Assembly: GCA_029448655.1 (NCBI GenBank)
Contig: JACCLO010000003.1
Coordinates: 1,984,001-2,048,000, forward strand
Length of the DNA: 64,000 nucleotides
Direction: 5' to 3'
Source of the DNA: Wolfiporia cocos
Lineage: Eukaryota > Basidiomycota > Agaricomycetes > Polyporales > Phaeolaceae
The position numbers and the translations under genes were made by a program. The number at the start of each line of letters is the position of its first letter. The stretch's first letter is position 1. The notes beneath the pieces were generated by a model, which was given only the letters and a program-made list of their open reading frames with translations, had not been told where the DNA came from and ran no database searches. Positions 37,483 to 47,173 of the stretch are shown here, one piece after another.

Positions 37483-39045
37483 ATGAACACTAGGTCCGCC
37501 AACCTGAAAGCTAGAGGCACCCGCCACACATACAGCACGGTAGAACGCGCGTGGTCATCGCGTGCGTCAGCGTCCTCGCCAAGGCGGGTCGTCCGTCGTC
37601 AATCTACTCGTTTGAGTGCAGAAGGTGATTGACCGTCAGTATCTGTACTGAGGCACTCTTTGAACGGTGTGACATTGCTGCTCGCGCTACAATGCGCGAA
37701 CTACATAGATTTGTCCAAGTCGGCGAAGACATGCGTCGAGGCCCTAGAACCGCCGCAGAAGAGACGCAAGGTCTCCCAGGTGGATTCCAGTGAATCTGTG
37801 GACACGCTCGTCGAAGGTGCTGCTTCCAGGCGCCCCGCGCGGGACACCAAGACGAAGGCGTCCGCGACCTCAGCAGACCACCGCCCCGGCTCTATGCGCA
37901 GGCAGAACGGCAAGGGCGCTAAAGACATACAGGCCGATAGTGAAGCGCCCGCATATTCGCGTACAGCTGTTAAGCCGTCATATGGGCCGCCAGGCAAGGC
38001 TTCAGAGAGTCGCTTGAAGCGTTGGGAGGAATCCCTGCGCAAGACGGAAGAGAAGCTCGACAGTCGGAAGCGCAAGCTGGACGACCTCGAGAATGCAGCT
38101 AAGGACGCGCGGGCCGACCTCAACAAGCGTCAGAAGGACGTTGCGAAACAGGAGCGGGAGCTCGCACGCGCGCAAAAGCAGCTCGAGAAGCAGCAGCTTG
38201 CGATCGCTGAGAAGGAGAGCGCGGTAGCGAAGCAGGAGCAGGAGACCCAGGACCTCGCGCTCGCGCTGTCCACGAGCCGGGCCGAACAGCTGATCGCGCA
38301 ACTGGAGGAACACTTCTTCTGCTCACTGTAAGCATGTCTCGCTTCACCAGAGCGCATGCTGATCTCGTGTATGCGCAAAGATGCTTCGAGATTATGTGCG
38401 TCGTTCTCTGCCCCCTCCATCTTATCGCTAACACGCATTCGGCGACAGAGCATGTCCGTGCACCATCGGTTCGTCACGATGCGGCCACACTTTCTGTGCT
38501 CTATGCATTATGAAGTGGTATTTTTCGCGCCTATGCCCTGACTGCTGCACGTGGCATGAAGACCTGGAATGTCCACTTTGCCGCACCCCCATTGCCGCTC
38601 CCAAGGTGGTCCCGGCTGATGGTAACACTCCTTGCCCGTTCGCGCCAAACAGAATGGTAGACGGTGCAGTCGCAGAATTGCTCAACACCATACGTAATGA
38701 GAGCACGGCGTCCTCTGGCAGCAGTAGTACTAGCCCGAAAGGGAAGGGCAAAGGTAAGTCAAAGAAGACTGAAGGAGGTGTTATTTCGGAAGCAATCGCA
38801 TTGTGGGGAGAGGGGGGCGCGTCGCGCGTTGATTGGCAAGACCGGAATAGGTCAGTGCCGCGTCTTTGCGTTCAAGTCCACCGCACTGATTATCCTGCTA
38901 TTTGCTCGATCACTGAATATCAATCTCTTGTGGCATCTGTGGCTCCAGGCGCGGTCATGCAGAGTTGGACCGTCTTACGACTGGTTGGACGAGAATGGGT
39001 CCGGGGGATTACAAGCTCATGAAGAACAGGCTCGCCGCTACATGA
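37483..39045 (+). CDS. RING-finger protein with coiled coil, probable E3 ligase
   Basis: Exons join as follows: exon 1 from the ATG at 37483 (MNTRSANLKARG) to the donor near 37627; exon 2 from ATTTGTCC near 37709; then short introns at 38332, inside the RING, and near 38849. The middle of the protein, about residues 150 to 250, is a strongly charged heptad-like coiled coil (KTEEKLDSRKRKLDDLEN). It is followed by a C3HC4 RING: CSLCFEIIACPCT, then CGHTFCALCIMKWYFSRLCPDC, then CPLCRTPI. The C-terminus after the last intron reads RGHAELDRLTTGWTRMGPGDY. RING proteins with this CSLC...CGHxFCALC pattern are common in Agaricomycetes but mostly unnamed. A nuclear site is suggested by the basic N-terminus (PPQKRRKV). 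Substrates are unknown. The gene looks complete and converges on ARP8. Confidence 0.83.
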
Positions 39046-39418
39046 CTTAATTTTTCCATATTGGGCCTCCTCGGGTTTGCTGCTCTGCAGCTTCAGGGCC
39101 CCCCGGAGCACGGATCTTGCGGTACCGGTTCTCTGCTCTGACTAGCTTAGCCGGTGTCCCCTTCCTGAGCGGTGATGTTCTCTAGCCTCGGGTGCTCTTG
39201 TATTGCAACCGTCTCGAACGGCCGTATCTTCCACTGACGTTTATATCACATGCTTTTCGTCGCGTACACCTTCTGCTACTCACACGTGCAGCCAAGAAGT
39301 CGTTACCATTCATTAGATTGTATTATCAGCTCCTGCACATACACATCTGCACTGTACGGCAGTAATGCCAAGATCTCTTGCCCCCCAAATCGACTGATTG
39401 GATGTCGACTGGGTAGAA
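39046..39418. other. Short intergenic region between convergent genes
   Basis: About 370 bases between two stops should carry two 3' UTRs. No other feature is visible. Confidence 0.5.
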
Positions 39419-42400
39419 TCACAGATAGAAGCAGCGCTCCTTCAGACCACGCATTCCAAGAATGTCCTGTTGAAGTCACAATTATGAGAACCATTGAAAG
39501 CCAATCTGCATTCTGCATTTCACAACGTACCCAATCTGCGGCAGTAATCCACAGTTCCGACACACTGTCCATCTTGCCTAATACCGCCGCCCCCTTCCAC
39601 GCAAGAGCACGGGGGTCGACATCTTTGGGCGGAGGGATGATCGTCACCTTCTCCATGTTCGGCACGAGGGGTGTCGCAATCGCCTGCAATCTGCCCGGGG
39701 TGTGTCAGTGCAGCGCCTGAGACCCTGCCCGGCGCGGACTCACCTGCTCTCCAGTGCATGTGCCATGCCCGGAACAAGTGCGGTCCCACCCACGACCAAC
39801 ACGGCCTGTAGGTACTTTCGGATCTTCTCGTCCCCGCCCGCAGCACGGGCGCTGTTGAAGATCGCAACGTCGAGCGGTAGCTTGCTCGCCTCGAAGCACA
39901 CGTCGATCGCATATCCGCCCGGGTAAATGTGCGGCGGGGGCTGGATCAGCGGGTATGGGGGCCCGAGTGCGATCGACATAGGCGCGGGCGTGGGTGTATG
40001 CGTAGGATTGGCAGTGGAGTTCTGGACCACCGGCTTATCGTCGTCGTCGTTGTCCAGAATCTCCATAGGCACGTCCGCCGTGCCCTCCCCGATCGTGTTT
40101 GCGGGCATCATGACAGGCACAGGGGTGGGAGCGTTGGTCGTATCAGGCGCTGGTGTCGGCGTGGTTCCCGTGCCCGTCGACGTGGACGTGGACGTGCCCT
40201 CCTTGATATCAGCTGGCGTTGCTGCGGAGCCACTCGCCGACATAGGTGGGGTCGATGTGGATGGGCGGTCGGCAATAGCGAACCTGGATGGATCTACCGT
40301 GACAAACTCATTCTTGTGCACGCCGTTGAAGTTTGAGATCTGTGGCGGCGGGCCCCCGTGGGCTGGCTGTGGCGCAACCATAAACGTCGGCTGTGTGCTC
40401 ACACCAGGGGTTCCTGGGCCTGACGCGAGGAGTGAGGGATCTGGCGGGATCGGTACGAGGATGGGGATGGGTAGAGCAGGCAGCAGGTGCTGCGTCGAGA
40501 TGACCATTGCTTGCGTCTAGCGACGGCATATAAGAGAGGTACCATTCTGCAGGACGCATATACTTACGACATGATCTTGTGGCTGATCCACTATATCTTC
40601 CATGACATCGGGATGGGATATGGGCCGCATACCTTCGCGCTTTTGGTCGAATTCGATGACACGGGGCTCAAAAAGGCACTATATCCAGCATGCATCAGAC
40701 TGAGATGAAGCGGTATTCGTGACTACTTACCATGGGCGCAAGGATGATCTCGTCATACGCGCGCAGCCCATACTTTTCTGTAGGTTTGCCAGGTCGGCGC
40801 ACCACGAAGTCGTACAGGTTCAGCGCAACATCCGCCTGTAGTGATATGATTCAACACAATTTGGCTTTGATCAACAAATGCGGCATACTTCAGCCAGGGT
40901 ACATGTTCGTGCTTTGAGATCTTCGAGGACACTCCAGTCATACGAACGTGCAAGGTTTACATCCTTGTAGGGGAAGCTGATGCGCTGCAGGAGAGCGTAC
41001 AAGAGTTCTGTTATGTCATCACCACCCATATTGAGGGACATTCTGCAGGCGTCGGTTAACAGAGTATAGTAACAGTAAATCGTCATCAAGGTAATACCTA
41101 GTATCAGCAAGCACCATGCCATCATCGACGCAGGAAATGCTGGTCTTGACGGCACCCATGTCCACGACACATGCACTCGAGATACCTGCACCATATGTGG
41201 CTGCTAAAGATTCCTATGCGAATTCGGTAAGTGGTGCATCGGCGTAGCGTGAGGAGAGATTCACTTGTTGCGCACAGAGCTGTTTAAAACCCATCGTGAC
41301 AAGGAGAGTCCGTACAAGGTCTTGTACATAGAAGCGGTCGTAGAAATCCGGTATCACGAGGACGACAGAGTATTCCTGCCAGAAGTTGGAAGGAGATCTT
41401 AGTATACCGATGTAATGTACGCACCTTGTATGCACGAGGCTCAATACCCAGCTTCTCCTTCAAGGTCACCCTGAGCAGATCCTCGATGTCGCTGATAATC
41501 AATTGCTTGGACGGGTAATCTCTCGTGTTGAACTTCCCGCCATAGATCGGCCATCTCACCACATATCCTTGAGCCGTAGGATCTCCGAGGCGAAGAGCCT
41601 ATGTCGATATGCAGATCGATTTGAACCTTTTCATCTAGGATCTGCGGATGAATCGGGGGCTGACCTTGTCCCCTACTAAACAGTCCCTTTCAGGATCTCC
41701 CGTTATCCAGTCAACACGGAAGGGGTCGTTCGCCTCTGGAATTATTTCAGGGATAAACTGCTCGTTGAATGTGGATGCAATGCTTGCGGCATTGGGCGTA
41801 ACGCGTAGCTTGTAAAACCGCATCCTGTCCCGAAGCGAGACTGTAATTGCCGCAACTTTCATGTCGAACTGCGCACAACGGTTATTTCGGCGCATTGAAT
41901 ATACAGTACGGACAGCTCACCGGATCGTCAGAGTCCATAGCGACCGCATACTCATCACTCGCCTGCGTGGGCGAGGATCGGGTGCGCTTCTCCTTCTCCT
42001 TCTCCTTCTCTTTCTCCTTCTCCTTCTCGCGTGGTCTCGAGATGCCCTGGACATAGCGCGGCTCTGGCACCGGTGGTTTGTGCCTGCGTGCAACTACGTT
42101 CGGAACGGTGACAGGATTCACATCGGAGGCGCGACCGACGCGTAGAAGACGCGAACCAGGGTGTATCACGAGCACTTTCGAGCCGCGCCTGCCCTGCGTG
42201 ATCGCGTCAATTCCTCCTCCGGACGACCCTGGCAGACTGCACACCTCGGGGGTCATGGAGCCCGTCTCATCCGCGACTACCCTGCTCCTATTCACACCGC
42301 TGCTCCGCGCGGCGTTCCTGGCCCACAGCGTCTGCGAGTCGGACCGTAGGTAATGTGTTCCCCCCTGCTTCGGATTAGGGCTGCGACGCGCCACAGGCTT

Positions 42401-42517
42401 GAATTTAACGCTGGGCGCAGTCAACCGGGATACTGATACTCACGGAAGAGGGACGTGGAAGAGGGTATAGCGCATGGCATTCTCGTCGCGTCTCGCATTT
42501 GGAATACCCCGAGGCAT
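39419..42517 (-). CDS. ARP8: Actin-related protein 8 (INO80 complex), multi-exon
   Basis: Arp8 is a nuclear actin-related subunit of the INO80 chromatin remodeller and helps the complex bind nucleosomes and linker DNA. The first exon starts at 42517 (MPRGIPNARRDENAMRY). Further exons show GSKVLVIHPGSRLLRVGRAS, then RVTPNAASIASTFNEQF, then YGGKFNTRDYPSKQLIISDI, then VVLVIPDFYDRFYVQDLV, then an actin-like nucleotide-binding part (SACVVDMGAVKTSISCVDDG, LNMGGDDITELLY), and then ALVPGMAHALESRLQAI at the C-terminus. A long disordered insert rich in Thr/Pro (STSTSTGTGTTPTPAPD) lies between actin-fold segments, as is usual for Arp8. The last exon ends GMRGLKERCFYL at 39419. A Glu-Lys run near residue 130 is coded by a CTTCTC microsatellite. 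Total length is about 800 residues. Confidence 0.9.
41988..42029 (-). repeat. In-frame microsatellite coding a Glu-Lys run in ARP8
   Basis: About seven CCTTCT-type units encode an alternating Glu-Lys stretch inside the first large ARP8 exon. The 6-base unit keeps frame, so length variation would alter only the charged linker. Confidence 0.85.
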
Positions 42518-42780
42518 CGTGAAAGTGGCCAACTTCAGGAGGTCAGTCAGCACGAGCAGCGCTAGCAAGTAACGAAGCCAATTGTCTTGCCCTGTGTCGC
42601 TTGTTTAGACGTGTCCACGCGGTAGGAAGAGAAGGCCACAGTGGCGCCAAACGGCACAGCGCGCATCGCGGAAGCTGGAGAGGCTCTGTCCAACAATCTC
42701 TCTGCATCATTCGATGGCCCTTGGGTCCATCAATTCCTGATATTATGTTTGATATTGCATGATACTAAGCCAGATTCAAT
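42518..42780. promoter_or_regulatory. ARP8 upstream region next to tRNA-Pro
   Basis: About 260 bases separate the ARP8 start from the tRNA gene. They should contain the ARP8 promoter. I see no distinct motif. Confidence 0.45.
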
Positions 42781-42882
42781 GGCTTGATGGTCTAGCGGTA
42801 TGATTCCTTCTTAGGGCAACGTGATATTCAATCACGTGGTTCTAGCTGGAGGAGGCCCCGGGTTCGATTCCCGGTCAAGCCC
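42781..42882 (+). tRNA. tRNA-Pro(AGG) with a 30-base intron
   Basis: The 5' arm GGCTTGA pairs with TCAAGCC at the 3' end. A D arm (GTCTAGCGGTATGAT), an anticodon stem CCTTC paired with GGAGG, and a T arm CCGGG-TTCGATT-CCCGG are all present. The anticodon AGG lies at 42813 to 42815. The intron runs from 42817 to 42846, right after position 37 as in eukaryotic tRNAs, and holds a short hairpin (ACGTGAT...ATCACGT). Six T bases directly after the discriminator base form a Pol III terminator. Confidence 0.95.
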
Positions 42883-42888
42883 TTTTTT
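42883..42888 (+). terminator. Pol III T-run terminator of tRNA-Pro
   Basis: TTTTTT follows the tRNA directly, the usual Pol III stop. Confidence 0.85.
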
Positions 42889-43219
42889 CCTCAACATTTT
42901 ACCTTGATAGAATGTGGTGACCCTTTTTTTCTGGATTTGGTTACAATTGTTGGGCTTGAATGGTTGGGGGAAATTCACTGGAAAGACATGTGGTAACAAA
43001 CCTTGCAGCAACCCCTGGAAATCAGCATTGGTAGCACAAATGAAGAGTACTGTGATGTAGTATGTAGCAATGAGCCACTGCAAGAAAAGCAACATAACAC
43101 TGATAGACTTCAGTCACAGGGATTGATTTGCAAATTGCCTTTCATTAGTGCTGTGCAGTTCCTGATGTGCATATCAATCTGATGTATGTAGATTATTCTA
43201 CCACTGTAGTAAAATAAAC

Positions 43220-43310
43220 TGTCAACTGCAGGGATTGAACCCTGAGCCTCAGAGGCTGGAAATATGGCATATAGACAAGCCTATCACTACACTACTGAGC
43301 AATGCACCAG
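43220..43310 (-). repeat. tRNA-derived SINE-like sequence or tRNA pseudogene
   Basis: On the minus strand a D-arm-like stretch (GCTCAGTAGTGTAGTGATAG) is followed about 40 bases later by a perfect T arm, CAGGG-TTCAATC-CCTG (43229 to 43244). These are Pol III A- and B-box-like motifs. The middle does not fold as a normal anticodon arm, so it is not a working tRNA. Confidence 0.55.
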
Positions 43311-44273
43311 GTTGTGTACGTTCTAATAAATGCACCAACAACAAGAAAATTTTGATCAACTAAAGCCTGAGGTTAAGTAATTGACTGGGTTCGAGGGATT
43401 GATCAGATAGAGCACTAGCTTGTCAGGATTTCAAGAACCAGTCATAATAAATTCAAAACCAATTCACATCTCAGATGGTTCGATCCAAAGACAATCCAGC
43501 TCCATCTAAACCCTCCAATGAAATCTATAAGGCAATAACACCAATAAATCCCATTATCACAGAAGACCTAGAAGACAATAAAAACACACATCAATATCAC
43601 AGCATCTCAGAAGCCCTAGGAAACATTCTAATAATCCCAGTACCACAAGGCTACCACAAGGTGACATTTAAACATAAGGTTTAACAAGTTCCTGATCTTC
43701 CAGAGATATATTTAGTCAAGAGCCACACAAGAACTAAGTTCACTTCTTTCATTAGTTTACACTTCACAGAAGCATTCCTGAGAATATCAGAACCACCTAT
43801 ACATTCCAGGAAGTATTTCATACAACTTTAACTCAATCACAATTCAGGGATCAGTAGATACACATGCTTATCATACACCGCAGATCCCCAGCCATATCCC
43901 ACATGATACAACTCACAGAAACCCTTGACAAAGGTCTAACAAAGTTTAACTTTAGTTCACTACCCAGACACCACTAAACCATTACAGGCAAGCAAGACAC
44001 ATAGGCACACACACAGACTCATGTAGTAGAAACCCACCGAGTCTGATCCTCAGCTTAGTTTCAATCAAGTAACATCCTACTCAGTCCTCTAGTGTCTGGG
44101 CTCGGTCTGACATAGCTACAGTGAGATTACACTACAGTCACAATTCTACATACCACATGGAGCTATTGAGTTCAAGAGTTGAAAAATTGATCAAATTATT
44201 GTGTCAGGACAGACTCTTGTGGGGCAGAAAATACTCAATATATATTCTGTTATCTTAACTCATACTCAGCCTT

Positions 44274-44345
44274 CATAGTGTAGTGGTTATATTGTGTGTC
44301 TATTGCTTGTCTTGTGGTGGTTAGCAGTTCAGTTCCAGCTCATGT
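44274..44345 (+). repeat. tRNA-derived SINE-like sequence
   Basis: TAGTGTAGTGGTTAT resembles the D arm of Asp/Glu-type tRNAs, and AGCAGTTCAGTTCCAGC about 40 bases downstream resembles a decayed T arm and B box. It lies inside the CpG-depleted block. Confidence 0.45.
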
Positions 44346-44928
44346 AGTTTTTAGAAGTTTAAGCCAGCTTGATCTGCTCAATGCAGATTAATCTGATTTC
44401 TCCTGCACTAGCAGAGCACATTGGCAACTGTGAAGTGCTAATGAAAGGCAGTTGGTAAATGAATTTAAGTGACTGAAACTCTACCATTTCACCTCCTTGG
44501 ACTTGCCCCAGTGCAGCCCTGCACCATACACTATGCCTTCTTCTACCTTGTGGATGACCAATTTTCTGGGTTTCAGCATCTCCAACCCAGCTCACACCAC
44601 TCCCTGACAGCTACTCCTGGACATACTGCTCCTGGCTGGAATTGTCCTTGTCAGATTTTGTGCCATCTATGAGTCTTGTACTGGGTGCAGTCCTAGCTAC
44701 TGTAGAAGCAGCTCATCCCATGGCTAGAGATTGCTGATGGCACAACTTTGATGGAGTGCTCAGCTGGATGATGGAGTTCACTGGAAGACATACACCATTT
44801 TGTTGTTGTACCAGTAGGTGATTATCATGGATGGTATGGGGTGGTAAAGGAACCACTCTCCTCCTGTTCCTTTGGAAGAGTTATTGCATCTGCATACTGG
44901 GAGACCACCTTCTCCATTTTCCCGCTCC

Positions 44929-46137
44929 CGCAATCTTGACAAGCTTCGTCACTGCCGCCGATTCCTTCTCTGATAGGCCCGCATCACGCAGCTCTGGGAG
45001 GCTTTCACTGGGAATTGACGGCAGAAGCACAGGGTCGACACTCCGCATCTCCCACGTGTAGCACGGAATCACGTAGGGGTTCTGCTCTGTCGGTACCGCC
45101 TTTGTCGCGTCGCCCTGTGCGTCCAGCTCGCTTTCCTTGGCACGGTACGCCTTTCTCATCCTGTTCCCAAACGGCCACCAGACGAGCACGTCCCCAGATG
45201 CGGTCAGCGCGGAGCAGACTGACCGGCCGCTCTCGACTTGGATGGGTGTGGTATTTGAGGACGAACAGTCCAGCAAAGGTGAGACGAGCTTGTAGGGTCT
45301 TCCCCAGGAGGCGAATGTCCAGACTTCTGAAGAAGCATCCAATGCAGCAAGATGAAGACGGCCGCAGCTGCAGGGCATCGTTAGTCATGCCTGTGTACCT
45401 GGTCCCTGAATCGCGCACGAACCTAAGACTGCGGAACCTGGTAGGTATACTTAACCGCATGAGCCGGATTGCCTGCTTATGGGACACAGAGAAACCTTCG
45501 CCATGCCGAGCTCGAAAATCATCGCTTCCATTAAGCTTCCCTATTCCTGCGTTAGCTGCGTTCTCGACAGGTGAGTGTAAGGACGTACCACAGACAAATA
45601 TTCCGCCCTCGGAGTCAAGGGCGTGCAGTGACCTGTACGAGCATCATATAAATACTGGCGGTCAGCGATACAATATATGCACGCGAACCATTCACCCGCC
45701 ACCAAGTCGACTATGCGCGCACCGGGAATACGCAGTTCCACAAAAGTATGGGTACGGGACACCATTGATCACACGTATCTGCGGAATCGCATTTTCTGCT
45801 AGACCAAGTCGCCCGTGTGACGGTGAACTATGTGGATCATCCCGATCGGCGTGTAAATTGCCTACATAAGATAATAATCGCGGACGACACACCCCCAAAC
45901 GAACACCTTCGAATGGGCGAAGCACTTGTGAAGGAATTTCCATCCCGAAGTTCTGGCTGTCTCAGACCCGGAGAAGTTGAAGTCCTCCTGGGTTCTTCTA
46001 CGCCATTCAGCCTCGTCGGATGCAAGATTGTAGAAATTGTGGTTCGTCGCGGAGAATCTGAGCAGATCCCGCACGAGAAGCAGTGGGAATAGATGGTCGA
46101 GGAAGAGCTCGACTGGTAAGTCGGTGAGCGCAGGCAT
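44929..46137 (-). pseudogene. Truncated SAF1-like F-box/RCC1 gene, 3' half missing
   Basis: The ATG at 46137 opens an F-box (ALTDLPVELFLDHLFPLLLV), followed by RCC1-like segments (VFVWG, CGRLHLAALDASSEVWTFAS, GDVLVWWPFGNR) that align exon by exon with the complete paralogue at 47174 to 49310. Homology stops abruptly at LVKIAG near 44929; beyond it the CpG-depleted insert supplies unrelated codons before a stop. The missing half holds the remaining RCC1 repeats and the C-terminal tail. The retained exons are still open, so the loss may be recent or the truncated product may still be made. About 60 bases upstream of the ATG are also similar between copies, so part of the promoter was duplicated too. 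Confidence 0.75.
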
Positions 46138-47173
46138 CTATGAATACACTGGGCACTGTGCAGTGGCTCGATGGTGAAACTGGGCAAGATACTGGGGTGG
46201 CCGGAGAGGGACCAAGAATAACAGCAAAGTCGCGACGTTGGGTGAGAGGATTGGAAACGATGTTGGATACTGCTGGAATGGGAAGCGTAAAGAGTCGCGA
46301 TCGACGTTGGGCTTGCTATCATAATATATTTGGATTCTTCGAAGCGTCGCGTCGCGTTTCACACTGCGGTACCGTGATTTAGATCTGTGCTGCGATGCGA
46401 TTCAAATATCGCGTAAGACCCGATCGTATGCATCTGGCAATGTCTGCACATACCGACAACCCCTGCCGGAGATCAGCATGGGCAGCGCAAACAAGGAGTG
46501 CTGAGACGCAGGAGCTTCTCATGCGACTGTGGCGCGTGTGGCTTAGTATGAGCCACTGCGAGAAAAAGCGACAAGCGCTGATAGGGTAAGATTTTAGCAA
46601 GATATTCTCTGCGCCACAGTAGCTGAGTTCATCCAGTATGCGGTAGAAGCGTTGCCACCCATCTGGCAAACATAAATTTCTCTTGAGCCATAAGACGGTC
46701 ATAATGGATCCTAAGTATCATCCTTGAATCATCGACGTAACCTAAACGCACGCATCATTAAGCAATACAATGCATTATAGGAAGCATTTCAATATATCGC
46801 ATTGTCCTGGCGAGAGCATAGGAGGGTGTACGTGTAGAGTCACGTTGCACACCATAGCGGTGTATGGACGCTCCTAGCATGTCTTGAAGTGCATAAGCAC
46901 CAATATCAATGTAAGGCTCGCCACTTCAGGCAAGACTTCTCAGACGAAGGGGTAGAGCGCCCGTCCTGGTCATAGTGATGCTACACTGGACTCAAGCTTT
47001 GAATTGTACCGAAGAGGTTCAGTTCTTGGTCAAGCCTCCTTTCCCCATCCGGATATATTTCAATTCATATTGAACCTACAATTGAATGTTGTTCCCCACG
47101 AATGTTTATCATCTTAAAATCCTCGTCCCCGCCCTCCACGTCCCCGTTTAACGCCTCGTACAGCGAGCCCAAG
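46138..47173. other. Spacer between the two SAF1 copies, with repeat fragments
   Basis: About 1 kb separates the truncated from the complete SAF1-like gene. It includes the duplicated promoter part near 46138 to 46380, a fragment at 46456 to 46585 related to the CpG-depleted insert, and a tRNA-like sequence near 46930. No gene can be supported. Confidence 0.5.
46925..47032 (+). repeat. tRNA-like sequence, probable SINE or tRNA relic
   Basis: GGGGTAGAGCGCCCGTC is a good D-arm/A-box match and AGAGGTTCAGTTCTTGGTC about 60 bases downstream is a weak B-box match. The acceptor ends pair poorly, so a functional tRNA is unlikely. Confidence 0.4.

Larger units (their letters stand above)
42889..44928. 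mobile_element. CpG-depleted repeat insert with SINE-like pieces
   Basis: This 2-kb block is AT richer than its flanks and nearly lacks CG dinucleotides: I find none from about 44110 to 44920. It has many TG and CA, as expected of old, methylated repeat DNA. It holds tRNA-like modules near 43220 and 44274 and a piece near 43010 to 43110 that aligns with a CpG-rich relative at 46456 to 46585. It ends exactly where a truncated SAF1-like gene begins. I see no intact ORF and no terminal repeat, so the element class is not settled. Confidence 0.6.

Noticed and set aside
39927..40520. Plus-strand frame of 197 codons opposite ARP8
   Set aside because: It is the antisense of the Thr/Pro-rich insert of ARP8, and its Gly/Val-rich content is a composition effect.
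43475..43684. Plus-strand frame of 69 codons in the CpG-depleted insert
   Set aside because: It is short, with low-complexity content, and lies in decayed repeat DNA.
46925..47032. Functional tRNA gene
   Set aside because: The D arm is good, but the acceptor and anticodon stems do not pair properly, so I list it only as a tRNA-like relic.
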